The position numbers were made by a program, and so were the translations under genes. Below the pieces are notes generated by a model. The model was not told where the DNA came from, ran no database searches, and saw only the letters and a program-made list of their open reading frames with translations. A stretch of 56,660 nucleotides of DNA, taken from positions 1-56,660 of the forward strand of contig NZ_FNAC01000031.1 in assembly GCF_900101705.1 (NCBI RefSeq). Direction: 5' to 3'. This document shows positions 45,486 to 54,411 of this stretch, in pieces. This stretch comes from Algoriphagus faecimaris. GTDB lineage: Bacteria; Bacteroidota; Bacteroidia; Cytophagales; Cyclobacteriaceae. Numbering within the stretch: position 1 is the stretch's first letter; each line of letters opens with the position of its first letter.

Positions 45486-46299
45486 TTTCCATTTCTAATT
45501 CATATACTTTTTTCTTGACAAAAGCTGCCCATTGCAAATCGGATTTACTTGAGTCAAGTTGTTCAGGTCGGATGCAATCACCCAGTCTAATCCTTACTTT
45601 TTGGCCTTTTTGCTTATACATCTCATCAGCCAGATAAAACATTTCAATATTAGCTTTTACCCCAATTTTTTTTCTCCAGCTAGCCAGATTATAGAAGAAT
45701 TTTGAATTTCGACCTTTAATAAAACAAGGTAAAATTTCTTTTCCATACTTTTTAGCCTTGGTGATAAAGCTTTTTTTCCATACCAGGTCCTGAATACCGT
45801 TTTCCGATTTTCTCGAGACTAATCCTGCTGGAAACAAGAGTACAGCAAAATCTTTGGCAAATACTTCATCTATCGTGTCAAGCGCTTTGAATGAATTCTT
45901 GCCATGTTTATTGACCGGGACGAAAATAGGCTGAAAATTTTCAAAAGCCATCAATAAGTCATTGACCAAAAACCTTATATCGGGCCTTATCCTACCTATC
46001 GCATACATCAGGGCTATTCCGTCTAAGCCCCCCAAAGGATGGTTGGAAGCCACAATAAAGCCCCCGCTAAGTGGGATCTTTTCCTCTCCAATCAACTCCA
46101 CTTCCATACCAAACTCTTCAATCACGGCATTGACAAACTCCAGCCCTTTCAGATGACCTATTTTATTCATCACTTCATTGATCCAAGTCTCGTGGGTGAC
46201 TTTTTTGATATAAGAAATTGCAAAACCCGGAAGCCATTTGAGCAGCTTAGGGTTTTTTGAGGCAATTGCCTTTTCTATATCAATGTATTTTTTTGACAT
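45478..46299 (-). CDS. PlsC-like O-acyltransferase, GlsA/OlsA type
   Basis: A 273-residue lysophospholipid-type acyltransferase. The acceptor motif is NHPLGGLDG with His87 and Asp93. Its spacing is HX5D, one residue longer than the canonical HX4D of PlsC, as I recall for the GlsA-like group of this phylum. The second motif is FPAGLVSRK. It presumably adds the second acyl chain to the product of the adjacent N-acyltransferase to form a phosphorus-free aminolipid. First gene of the unit 46299 to 44156. Confidence 0.82.
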   Translation of the reverse strand: MSKKYIDIEKAIASKNPKLLKWLPGFAISYIKKVTHETWINEVMNKIGHLKGLEFVNAVIEEFGMEVELIGEEKIPLSGGFIVASNHPLGGLDGIALMYAIGRIRPDIRFLVNDLLMAFENFQPIFVPVNKHGKNSFKALDTIDEVFAKDFAVLLFPAGLVSRKSENGIQDLVWKKSFITKAKKYGKEILPCFIKGRNSKFFYNLASWRKKIGVKANIEMFYLADEMYKQKGQKVRIRLGDCIRPEQLDSSKSDLQWAAFVKKKVYELEMENE

Positions 46300-46462
46300 G
46301 GATCAATTACGAAAATATGCAGTGGATTTCCCTTCGGAATTTGCATCAAACTAAGTCCAAAACTACAAATTCCCAGCATTTATTTAGATTATCTATTTCT
46401 AGCAAATGCCAGCTAACTGAAAACCAAGAGAGTACTTTTTGAGTCTAAGTAATAAAACACCT

Positions 46463-47275
46463 ATGACAATCCTACTCACAGGCAGTACCTCCGGAATCGG
46501 ATGGGAAACGCTAAAAACACTCTATCATCATGCCGATCAATGGATATTGCCAGTTCGCAACATCCAAAAGGCCGAGGAGCTATTCCAAAAACTCCCTAAT
46601 CAGGATCGCTTAAAAATATACCAATTTGACCTCAGTAATATTAAGAAAACCCATGAAGTAGCAGCAGAAATAAAGTCAAATCATCCCCAAATTGATGTTT
46701 TGATCAATAATGCAGGAGGAATGTTTCCCGGAGGAAAAAAAACGGCTGAAGGACTAGACATGACATTTGCTGTTAATCATCTTGGCCCAATGGCACTGAC
46801 CAAAGCTCTTTTACCAACCCTCTCCAAGAAAACTTCTAAAATCATCTACGTGAGTTCGGAAGCCCATCGGATTCCTGGCTTGGACCTGAATGACCTTATG
46901 CTGGATAACTACAGCAGTACCATTACAGCCTATGGAGCAGTAAAGCTTTACAATATTCTAGCATCAAAGTATCTCACAAGTCAAGGATACCAATCTTATT
47001 CCCTACATCCCGGTGCAGTAAAAACAGCATTTGGAGCCGAGACCGACCCTATCAGCAAAGCGATTATCCGAGCCACTCAGATATTCTTCATATCTCCTCG
47101 AAAAGGCGCTGAAACCACCATTCATCTGATCAAAACTCCCCTGGAGGGTCTACAAAATGGGGCCTATTATGTCCGCAAAAAGCCAAAGAAAACTTCCCAA
47201 CTTGCTCAATCGGTATCCTTGGCACAAAAACTCTGGAGCAAAAGCGAAGAAACCTTGTCAAAGTTGGGTTGCTGA
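46463..47275 (+). CDS. Short-chain dehydrogenase/reductase
   Basis: A 270-residue classical SDR of the retinol-dehydrogenase-like shape. The cofactor motif is LLTGSTSGIGWETL near the start, then NNAGG, MTFAVNHLGPM, IYVSSEAH (catalytic Ser) and the YGAVKLYN pair of Tyr and Lys. I prefer ATG 46463; the frame also opens at TTG 46439. The substrate is unknown. It lies close to the methyltransferase gene but a promoter separates them. Confidence 0.85.
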   Translation: MTILLTGSTSGIGWETLKTLYHHADQWILPVRNIQKAEELFQKLPNQDRLKIYQFDLSNIKKTHEVAAEIKSNHPQIDVLINNAGGMFPGGKKTAEGLDMTFAVNHLGPMALTKALLPTLSKKTSKIIYVSSEAHRIPGLDLNDLMLDNYSSTITAYGAVKLYNILASKYLTSQGYQSYSLHPGAVKTAFGAETDPISKAIIRATQIFFISPRKGAETTIHLIKTPLEGLQNGAYYVRKKPKKTSQLAQSVSLAQKLWSKSEETLSKLGC

Positions 47276-47292
47276 TAATTTACTTATTTTTG
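47264..47292 (+). promoter_or_regulatory. Promoter of the methyltransferase gene
   Basis: TTG at 47264-47266 and TATTTTTG at 47285-47292 (exact TAnnTTTG) are spaced by 18 bp, 21 bases before the ATG at 47314. It overlaps the end of the SDR gene. Confidence 0.55.
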
Positions 47293-47313
47293 TGATGGAA
47301 ATATCACCCAAGC

Positions 47314-48210
47314 ATGAACGAAACAATTTTGTCTCTCAGTCCCGGTCCCTGGAAAGATTATGAATTAATTGACACCGGAGGTTTTGAAAAATTAGAGCGA
47401 TTTGGAGAATTTATTTTAAGCCGACCTGAGCCACAAGCCATTTGGGACAAAAGCCTTCCTGATTCGGAATGGAAAAAAATGGCTCATGCCCATTTCTCAA
47501 AAGAAAAAAACAACCCGGAAAAAGGAAATTGGGAGCAATTGAAAAATATGCCTCACAATTGGTCAATTAGCTATCAAAATGAAGAGGGACTCAACCTAAA
47601 GCTCAATCTTGCTCAAACCTCATTTAAGCATATCGGATTGTTCCCAGAGCAGGCCGTCAATTGGGATTATTTATACCATAGCCTGAAAAAATCTCCAGTC
47701 AAAAATCCTAAAGTCCTTAATCTTTTTGCCTATACAGGCGCGGCTTCAGTAGCGGCACGGGCCGCTGGTGCAGAAGTCACTCACTTGGATTCCGTTAAGC
47801 AAGTTGTTACTTGGTCAAGACACAACATGGAATCTTCTGGGCTCGATAATATTCGCTGGATTATAGACGATGCTATGAAATTCATTAAGCGTGAGGCTAG
47901 ACGTGGCAATATTTATCAGGCAATTGTATTAGATCCGCCTGCCTACGGCCGAGGCCCTGATGGTGAGAAGTGGGTCCTCGAAGAACAAATCAATGAAATG
48001 TTGAAAACCTGTGCGGAAATACTCGATCCTACACATCGTTTGCTTTTGCTAAACATGTATTCTCTGAGCTTCTCCTCACTGATTGCCGTCAACTTGATCA
48101 AATCCAATTTTGGGCAAGTCCCAAATGCCGAGCACGGAGAACTTTATTTGCAAGACCGATTCGAAAAAAAGCTGCCTTTAGGTGTCTTCTTTCGTTTTTC
48201 GAGTTTTTGA
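47314..48210 (+). CDS. Class I SAM-dependent methyltransferase (RlmI/RlmK-like)
   Basis: A 298-residue methyltransferase of the Methyltrans_SAM type. Motif I is VLNLFAYTGAASVAARAAGA, followed by VTHLDSVKQVVTWSRHNMES and the catalytic-loop motif IVLDPPAYGRGPDGEKW. These are close to the rRNA cytosine-5 and guanine methyltransferases RlmI and RlmK, without an N-terminal PUA domain. Probable substrate is rRNA, but this is inferred from family. It begins a run of five plus-strand genes with small gaps. Confidence 0.85.
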   Translation: MNETILSLSPGPWKDYELIDTGGFEKLERFGEFILSRPEPQAIWDKSLPDSEWKKMAHAHFSKEKNNPEKGNWEQLKNMPHNWSISYQNEEGLNLKLNLAQTSFKHIGLFPEQAVNWDYLYHSLKKSPVKNPKVLNLFAYTGAASVAARAAGAEVTHLDSVKQVVTWSRHNMESSGLDNIRWIIDDAMKFIKREARRGNIYQAIVLDPPAYGRGPDGEKWVLEEQINEMLKTCAEILDPTHRLLLLNMYSLSFSSLIAVNLIKSNFGQVPNAEHGELYLQDRFEKKLPLGVFFRFSSF

Positions 48211-48224
48211 ACTGAATTCAAATC

Positions 48225-49409
48225 ATGAACAACCGACAATTATTTCTGTCTCATTTAGCACAGACTACTGATTTTCCACTCCTCATAGAGATCGAAAAGG
48301 CAGAGGGAGTTTACCTTTTTGGACCTGAAAATAAAGAATATATCGACCTGATCTCAGGCATTGGCGTGAGTAATGTCGGACATCGACATCCAAAGGTTTT
48401 GACTGCTATTCAAAATCAACTGGATCACTACCTGCATCTGATGGTCTACGGCGAGTATGTGCAAAGCCCTCAGACCAAACTTGCCAAAGCCTTGGTAGAT
48501 ACTTTACCCGACTACCTTGATAATGTCTATCTCGTCAATAGCGGATCGGAAGCTATAGAAGGAGCAATCAAGCTGGCAAAAAGGCACACCGGCAGGCCCA
48601 ATCTTGTCTCCTGCGTCAATGCTTATCATGGTAGTTCGCATGGTGCATTAAGTATTGGGGGAAATGAAGTCTTCAAAAGAGCCTACAGGCCCTTGGTTCC
48701 GGGCGTGAGCAACATCGTTTATGGAGGCTTTGCAGATCTAAATAAAATCGATCACTCTACGGCAGCAGTAATCATAGAAACCATCCAAGGAGAAGCTGGA
48801 ATCCGTATAGCCTGCAAAGAATATTTTCAAGCCTTACGTAAACGATGCGATGAAGTAGGCGCACTTTTGATTTTGGATGAAATTCAGGCAGGTTTTGGTA
48901 GAACAGGGAAATTTTGGGCATTTGAGCACTTTGAGATCGTTCCCGACATGGTGGTCTGTGCCAAAGGAATGGGCGGAGGAATGCCTATCGGAGCTTTCGT
49001 CGCAAACCAAGCCGTAATGGCTGCTTTCAAAGACAATCCTTTATTGGGTCATATCACTACTTTCGGCGGTCATCCAGTAAGTGCTGCCGCAAGTTTGGCC
49101 ACGATAAACGTTCTACAAGAGGAAAAGCTCATTGAGCAGGTAGAAAGCAAAGCAGTATTGATAAAGAAGTTACTCGTCCACCCTAAAATAAAAAGTATTC
49201 GAAACAAAGGACTTATGATGGCTGTAGAATTTGAGTCATTCGAAGTGGTAAAGCCCATCATAGATAGAGCGATTGAACTTGGAGTGATCACCGATTGGTT
49301 TCTTTTTTGTGATGATGCCATGAGGGTGGCACCTCCTCTGACCATCACGGAGGAAGAAATAAGAAAAGCTATAGCTATTGTACTTCAGGCTATTGAAGAA
49401 ACTACTTAA
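48225..49409 (+). CDS. Class III PLP-dependent aminotransferase
   Basis: A 394-residue aminotransferase with YLVNSGSEAIEGAIKLAKRH, GSSHGALSIGG, IIETIQGEAGIR, LILDEIQAGFGRTGKFWAFEH and PLP-binding Lys247 in VCAKGMGGGMPIGAF. The group includes ornithine, acetylornithine and 4-aminobutyrate aminotransferases. It has no arginine-biosynthesis neighbours, so a specific assignment would be guesswork. Length is usual for the class. It starts 14 bases after the methyltransferase gene. Confidence 0.88.
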   Translation: MNNRQLFLSHLAQTTDFPLLIEIEKAEGVYLFGPENKEYIDLISGIGVSNVGHRHPKVLTAIQNQLDHYLHLMVYGEYVQSPQTKLAKALVDTLPDYLDNVYLVNSGSEAIEGAIKLAKRHTGRPNLVSCVNAYHGSSHGALSIGGNEVFKRAYRPLVPGVSNIVYGGFADLNKIDHSTAAVIIETIQGEAGIRIACKEYFQALRKRCDEVGALLILDEIQAGFGRTGKFWAFEHFEIVPDMVVCAKGMGGGMPIGAFVANQAVMAAFKDNPLLGHITTFGGHPVSAAASLATINVLQEEKLIEQVESKAVLIKKLLVHPKIKSIRNKGLMMAVEFESFEVVKPIIDRAIELGVITDWFLFCDDAMRVAPPLTITEEEIRKAIAIVLQAIEETT

Positions 49410-49425
49410 AACCAATTTTTGAATT

Positions 49426-49710
49426 ATGGGACAGAAAAAATGTCCACACTGTGGAAAATGGTCAAACTGGGAAATGAATGTCACCGATCGTTGTGAGCAT
49501 TGTGGTCAGACGCTTGGAGGCAAAGATTTAGAAAACCAGGAGAAAAGAGAAAAAGACAAACTGAAGAATGAGGAAGATTGGCTTTTTAACATCCATGAAA
49601 ATGACTCCTCAATAGTTGTAGGGCTAAAAAAAGTAGGTAATTTTTTCTACACAATTTTCATGGCAATCATTTCTTTTATCCTCTGGTTAATTGCAGCTCT
49701 CCCAGGTTGA
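49426..49710 (+). CDS. Zinc-ribbon protein with a C-terminal membrane helix
   Basis: A 94-residue protein. Two CxxC pairs (CPHC at 6-9 and CEHC at about 23-26) form a zinc ribbon. A charged helix with many Lys and Glu follows (about 34-52), and a membrane helix FFYTIFMAIISFILWLIAAL closes the protein. A cytoplasmic zinc finger tethered to the membrane is implied. No family name is recognised. The stop overlaps the next start (TGATG), so translation of the pair is coupled. Confidence 0.78.
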   Translation: MGQKKCPHCGKWSNWEMNVTDRCEHCGQTLGGKDLENQEKREKDKLKNEEDWLFNIHENDSSIVVGLKKVGNFFYTIFMAIISFILWLIAALPG

Positions 49711-50069
49711 TGACTGTCCTAAAAAACCCCTACTTCTTAATACCGGTTTTACTTTTTACGATCAATCAATATTTAGAAAAAGTAAGTGGGATTTTTATCC
49801 AATGGGTTCATGCTTACTTGGACGATATGTTGGCTATGCCTGTTATTTTAGGCATTACGCTCCAGGTATTTCGCTGGATTCATCCTCAAAAGAATCAATT
49901 TGTTTTTAAGAAAACACCACTTCTGGTAGCTTGGATTTATGTTTCAGTAGTTTTTGAATGGTATTTACCTTCTACAGCAGACTATTACATCAGGGATCTC
50001 TGGGATGTAGTCTGCTATGCGCTCGGGACTCTTTTTTTCCACTTTAAGATTAACCTACCCATAGATTGA
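49710..50069 (+). CDS. Small membrane protein, about four helices
   Basis: A 119-residue hydrophobic protein beginning at the ATG that overlaps the zinc-ribbon stop by one base. Helices are visible at YFLIPVLLFTINQYL, MLAMPVILGITLQVF, LLVAWIYVSVVFEWYL and LWDVVCYALGTLFFHF. Homologues in related genomes carry names such as magnesium citrate secondary transporter, but the protein is too short for that role to be credible from sequence. Coupling to the zinc-ribbon protein suggests they form a complex. Confidence 0.7.
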   Translation: MTVLKNPYFLIPVLLFTINQYLEKVSGIFIQWVHAYLDDMLAMPVILGITLQVFRWIHPQKNQFVFKKTPLLVAWIYVSVVFEWYLPSTADYYIRDLWDVVCYALGTLFFHFKINLPID

Positions 50070-50163
50070 TCCATGTCATGGTTTTGGTCTTCTCCCTTCA
50101 AAATGGCTAAAAGTCATTTCAGAATTCTAGGGAAGAAGCTATCTTTTCAAAAATTATTGACAT

Positions 50164-52557
50164 ATGAAAAAAATTGGAATAGCCTTCGGAGTTTTTTTGC
50201 TTCTGGGAGTAGTGGTAATACTGCTTCTTATCAGCGTTCATACTCCTCAATACGAAGGGAAAATCAAAATCCAAGGGCTTGAAAATTCTGTGGAAGTATA
50301 CTTTGATGAGCATGGTATTCCCCACATCTATGGTCAAAATGAGAAAGACACCTATCATGCCTTGGGCTATTTACATGCACAGGATAGACTGTTTCAGATG
50401 GAAATGATGAGAAGAGTAGGCACAGGAACACTAGCTGAACTACTGGGAGAAGAGCTTGTCGACATTGATCGGTTTTTTAGAACGCTGGGAATTCCCGCAT
50501 ATGCTTCAATTACTACAGCTCAACTCCAAGAAGAATATTCTACCCCTTGGAGAGAAGCTACCGAGGCCTACATCTCTGGTGTCAATGAATTTATCGAAAA
50601 TGGAAATTTACCCCTCGAATACCGCTTATTGGGACAAAAGCCTAGGGCTTTTTCAATCAATGACATCCATGCTATTACGGGATATATGTCTTTTACTTTT
50701 GCTGTCGCCCTAAAAACAGACCCTTTGGTCACTTTGATTCACCGGAAACTAGGCGATAACTACCTGAATGCTTTATCCGTCGAAATGCTCCCGGAGCATC
50801 ATTTTATCCCCAATCATTATCCAGATTCCATAAAAACCCCATTAAAAACAACAAAACCTTCTCTTATCTCTCTTTTGGACAAACTTCCTGTCCCTGAGCT
50901 AGAGGGCTCCAACTCATGGGTGGTTTCTGGAAAAAAAAGTAAAAGTGGCCAAGTCCTTTTTGCCAATGATACTCATATCGGTTTTTCTTCACCCTCAGTA
51001 TGGTATGAAGCGCATCTGATTTATCCCGGATTTGAGTTTTATGGCAATCACTTGGCGGGAGTGCCCTTCGGCCTTGTAGGACATAGCAGACATCACAGTA
51101 TCGGACTGACCATGTTTGAAAACGACGATCAGGATTTTTTTGAACTGGAACTCGACCCTCAGAATCCTAACGCATATAAGTACGGTGAGGAATACCTGCC
51201 TTTTGAAATCCTAAATGAGAGTATTACTGTCAAAGGCCAAGAGCCCGTTAATCTAGAAATCAAAAAAAGCATTCACGGCCCTGTCATGAACGGGGTGGTT
51301 CCCGAAATAGAAGCGCTTACCTCTAATCCAGTAGCCTCTTGGTGGGTATATTTAAATGAAAAAAACAGGGCATTGGAAGCGCTCTATCGCATGAATCATG
51401 CAAAGGATATTCATGAAGTAGCACAAGCGGCAGAATTAATCCATGCCCCGGGACTGAATATCATGTATGGCGATTCAATTGGAAATATCGCTTGGTGGGC
51501 AGCGGCTAAGCTGCCTATACGGTCTGAAAAAGTTCATTCAAAAATTTTTGCAGATGGCTCTGACCCCGAGACTTTACCATCCCAATGGTACCCTTTTACC
51601 GAAAATCCAATGAGTATCAATCCTGTGTCGGGCTATGTCATTACGGCAAATAATCAGCCCGATACCCTTATTAATGGAAAACTATTCCCAGGGTATTATT
51701 ATCCTGGAGAGCGGTGGAAGCGAGTAGCAGATGCCCTGGAAAGCCGAAACGACTGGACAATTAATGATCTAAAAGATGTTCAACTCGAAACCGTAAATGA
51801 GCGAAGTCCAGAGACGTTAAGGTATATAGTTGGTCAAATAGACCGACGTGATTTTGAGGAATTTGATGCTGTTTTTAAGTACATGGAAAACTGGAAGGGT
51901 GATCATCAAGTCAATGAAATTGCTCCTACGATCTATTACAAGTTGATCTATCATATTTATCGTCTCAGCATGGAAGATGAAATAGGAGAAGCAGCCCTTG
52001 AAGCCTATCTAAACACCTTTATGATGATCAGGTCTACTTCATTTTTTATTCAAAATGAAGAAAATCCATGGTGGGATGATGTGAACACCTTAGAAAAAGA
52101 GAGTCAAGGGGATATCTTCAAAAAAAGTTTAGCTATTACTTTGCAGGAATTAAAGGCTCAATTCGGTGATGACATCACCAAATGGCGCTGGGAAAAATCC
52201 ATTATTGCCGAGCATCCACATCCGCTCGGATCAAAAAAACCACTGGATAAAATCTTCAATGTAAAAACTCAAGCAACGCCAGCAAATGAAGAGTCAATCA
52301 ATAAATTGGCATTTAACCTCAATGGAGAGGGGATTTACAGAGTGAGAAGTGGGCCTGCCATGAGAATTCTGATTGACTTTGCTGATGTTGCTCGCTCCTA
52401 CTCCGTACTCCCTACTGGACAAAGTGGAAATCGATTTAGCCCCTATTATAAAGACCAAGCAGATCTTTTTGCCAATGGAAAATATAGGTGGCAATACATG
52501 GATAGAAATGACATCATCAAAAGCGCTGGAGAACCCTTAATTCTAAAACCTGAGTAA
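50164..52557 (+). CDS. Penicillin acylase-family Ntn-hydrolase
   Basis: A 797-residue precursor. An N-terminal membrane/signal segment (about 5-24) is followed by the alpha-chain region (VEVYFDEHGIPHIYGQNEKD, HAQDRLFQMEMMRR). The autocatalytic site is at EGSNSW, where Ser249 would become the new N-terminal nucleophile (SNxWV motif). The beta chain has FANDTHIGFSSPSVWYEAHL and the later GNIAWWAAAKLP and NNQPDT segments. Members cleave amides such as N-acyl-homoserine lactones or beta-lactam side chains; this one's substrate is unknown. Export to the periplasm is expected. Confidence 0.9.
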   Translation: MKKIGIAFGVFLLLGVVVILLLISVHTPQYEGKIKIQGLENSVEVYFDEHGIPHIYGQNEKDTYHALGYLHAQDRLFQMEMMRRVGTGTLAELLGEELVDIDRFFRTLGIPAYASITTAQLQEEYSTPWREATEAYISGVNEFIENGNLPLEYRLLGQKPRAFSINDIHAITGYMSFTFAVALKTDPLVTLIHRKLGDNYLNALSVEMLPEHHFIPNHYPDSIKTPLKTTKPSLISLLDKLPVPELEGSNSWVVSGKKSKSGQVLFANDTHIGFSSPSVWYEAHLIYPGFEFYGNHLAGVPFGLVGHSRHHSIGLTMFENDDQDFFELELDPQNPNAYKYGEEYLPFEILNESITVKGQEPVNLEIKKSIHGPVMNGVVPEIEALTSNPVASWWVYLNEKNRALEALYRMNHAKDIHEVAQAAELIHAPGLNIMYGDSIGNIAWWAAAKLPIRSEKVHSKIFADGSDPETLPSQWYPFTENPMSINPVSGYVITANNQPDTLINGKLFPGYYYPGERWKRVADALESRNDWTINDLKDVQLETVNERSPETLRYIVGQIDRRDFEEFDAVFKYMENWKGDHQVNEIAPTIYYKLIYHIYRLSMEDEIGEAALEAYLNTFMMIRSTSFFIQNEENPWWDDVNTLEKESQGDIFKKSLAITLQELKAQFGDDITKWRWEKSIIAEHPHPLGSKKPLDKIFNVKTQATPANEESINKLAFNLNGEGIYRVRSGPAMRILIDFADVARSYSVLPTGQSGNRFSPYYKDQADLFANGKYRWQYMDRNDIIKSAGEPLILKPE

Positions 52558-52599
52558 ACTCTACTTGGATTTTGCTGGTTGTAATGTTAAAGCCTAAAT

Positions 52600-53016
52600 A
52601 TGAAAGACCAAGAAAAGAAAACATATTCCAAACAATTTTCCGAAGAAGAATTAAAAGCAAAGCTTGATTCTGAATCCTATCACGTTTTACGTGAGAAAGG
52701 TACAGAGAGACCATTTACAGGACAGTACTACCTCAACAAAGACACTGGCATCTACGAATGTAAAGTCTGCGGAAACGGGATTTTTCACTCTTCGAAAAAA
52801 TATGACAGTGGATGTGGCTGGCCAAGCTTCACAGAACCTCTATCCAAGGATGCGATTGATGTGAAGATGGACTACAGTCACTTCATGATTAGAGAGGAAA
52901 TTCTCTGTGGGCAATGCGGTTCTCATTTGGGACATAGGTTTCCTGACGGTCCCAAAGACCAAGGAGGGATTCGATACTGCATCAATTCGGTCAGTATGGA
53001 TTTTAAAAAAGCCTAA
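52600..53016 (+). CDS. msrB: Peptide-methionine (R)-S-oxide reductase
   Basis: A 138-residue MsrB. Catalytic Cys127 is in RYCINSVSMDF. Structural zinc is held by Cys54/Cys57 and Cys103/Cys106. Cys72 in GCGWPSF matches the resolving Cys of other MsrB. It reduces methionine-R-sulfoxide in proteins using thioredoxin. There is no signal peptide, so it is cytoplasmic. It is a single gene with a strong terminator. Confidence 0.96.
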   Translation: MKDQEKKTYSKQFSEEELKAKLDSESYHVLREKGTERPFTGQYYLNKDTGIYECKVCGNGIFHSSKKYDSGCGWPSFTEPLSKDAIDVKMDYSHFMIREEILCGQCGSHLGHRFPDGPKDQGGIRYCINSVSMDFKKA

Positions 53017-53052
53017 AAAATGGCTGATCTTTTCTGGATCAGCCATTTTTTT
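53015..53052. terminator. Bidirectional terminator after msrB
   Basis: A 14-bp perfect stem (AAAAATGGCTGATC at 53016-53029 with GATCAGCCATTTTT at 53037-53050) lies between convergent genes. Confidence 0.9.
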
Positions 53053-53611
53053 AGATAATTCCTTTTTCAGGATGTCGGGGAGTAATACTCCTACCAAACT
53101 CCTTCATTTCCTCAATTTGCTCCTCCATATTGCCATTTGGATAGATACAAGGACCGATACCGGCCTCCTTTTTTTTGTAGTCGAGGTATCCAATCACCAC
53201 AGGAACCTCTGCTCCAAGTGCAATGTGATAAAAACCTGATTTCCATCGTTTAACCGCGCTTCGAGTTCCTTCGGGAGTCACCATAATCACCAATTCATCG
53301 GACTCCTTCAGCATAACTGTCATGGCTTCGGTATAGGTTTGCTTTCTCCCCCCGGGCACCCTTTTACGATCTATCGCTATTCCACCCAGTCCTTTGATCA
53401 ACCAGCCCAATGGCCCTACCATTACTTCATTTTTAATGGTAAACTTCACCGGAATATCCATCAAGAAAAATGCCGCTCTGGCATAAAGAAGATCCCAATT
53501 AGACGTATGTGGAATGGCTATTAAAACTGCTTTTTTGAGACCTTCTGGCCAATTTGCATTCAGTGACCAGCCACTCAACCAAAATACAATTCTAGAAAGA
53601 AACTTCATCAT
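53051..53611 (-). CDS. 1-acyl-sn-glycerol-3-phosphate acyltransferase-like protein
   Basis: A 186-residue PlsC-family protein with the catalytic HTSNWD (His35, Asp40), KNEVMVGPLGWLIKGLGGIAIDRK, and TPEGTRSAVKRWKSGFYHIA. It is shorter than classical PlsC (about 240) and matches the compact group of lysophospholipid acyltransferases. It is the last gene of an overlapping three-gene unit with a patatin-like lipase, suggesting acyl-chain exchange in membrane lipids. Confidence 0.88.
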   Translation of the reverse strand: MMKFLSRIVFWLSGWSLNANWPEGLKKAVLIAIPHTSNWDLLYARAAFFLMDIPVKFTIKNEVMVGPLGWLIKGLGGIAIDRKRVPGGRKQTYTEAMTVMLKESDELVIMVTPEGTRSAVKRWKSGFYHIALGAEVPVVIGYLDYKKKEAGIGPCIYPNGNMEEQIEEMKEFGRSITPRHPEKGII

Positions 53612-54411
53612 ACAGGCTCTTGGGATATTTTGGTTTCACTTAATTCTAAAAGGGAATGGTTTTCTTCTGCATAAGTCATCGTTTGATCATAGCCCGCTTG
53701 GAATAGCTCAGAGGCTTTCTTAATATCAAACACACCGTATCTGCCTAAACCAGGAGCTTCGATAAAAAAGTCACATTTAGACTTTCTACTGTACACATTG
53801 TAATTCATTGACATGATTACCGATCGCTCGATAAGATTTTTCATGTTTTTAATATTACTGTCTTCAGGCAACTGATTACAATTGACCCCGATGACATAAT
53901 CGCAAACTCCTTCAAGCGGCTCTACGGGTAGATTATTCAAAACTCCACCATCGACTAGATACTTATCCCCTATTTTTATAGGTTCAAACATCCCGGGAAT
54001 ACAACTTGAAGCCATTATAGGTAGGATCAATTCACCTTCAGAAAAGTAAATCGCCTTGCCTATATTGATATCTGTAGCCGCCACAGCAAGTGGAGTTTTA
54101 AGCTTTGCAAAATCATTGTGAGGAAGATAAGTTTGAAATAAACTCTCGATACTGCTCATTTTGAGAATTCCAGATAATGAAATAGCCGGCCTCAGGAATT
54201 TAAAGTAATTAGTTTCTACTATGATCTTCAATATCTCTTTGGGTGCAAAGCCTTGACAATACATAGCTCCCGCGATAGCGCCGGCAGATGTTCCACTGAT
54301 TTTGGTAGGAAAAATCCCCAATTCATTCAGTGCCTGCAAGACTCCTAAATGAGAAATTCCCCTGACTCCTCCTCCTGAGAGTGCTACCCCTATTTTCAAT
54401 TTAGATTTCAT
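53608..54411 (-). CDS. Patatin-like phospholipase
   Basis: A 267-residue RssA/NTE-type lipase from ATG 54411. The oxyanion motif is ALSGGGVRGISHLG. The nucleophile is Ser42 in GTSAG and the dyad partner Asp154 in LVDGGVLNN. It lacks membrane or regulatory domains and is of usual length for bacterial stand-alone patatins. It overlaps the acyltransferase gene (ATGA) and the MBL gene (11 bases), so all three are translated together. Substrate is probably a membrane phospholipid or lysolipid. Confidence 0.92.
   Translation of the reverse strand: MKSKLKIGVALSGGGVRGISHLGVLQALNELGIFPTKISGTSAGAIAGAMYCQGFAPKEILKIIVETNYFKFLRPAISLSGILKMSSIESLFQTYLPHNDFAKLKTPLAVAATDINIGKAIYFSEGELILPIMASSCIPGMFEPIKIGDKYLVDGGVLNNLPVEPLEGVCDYVIGVNCNQLPEDSNIKNMKNLIERSVIMSMNYNVYSRKSKCDFFIEAPGLGRYGVFDIKKASELFQAGYDQTMTYAEENHSLLELSETKISQEPV

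Noticed and set aside
50073..50282. Short plus-strand frame between the small membrane protein and the acylase gene
   Set aside because: Most of it overlaps the start of the acylase gene in another frame and its composition is not protein-like; the 90-bp gap is better read as leader.
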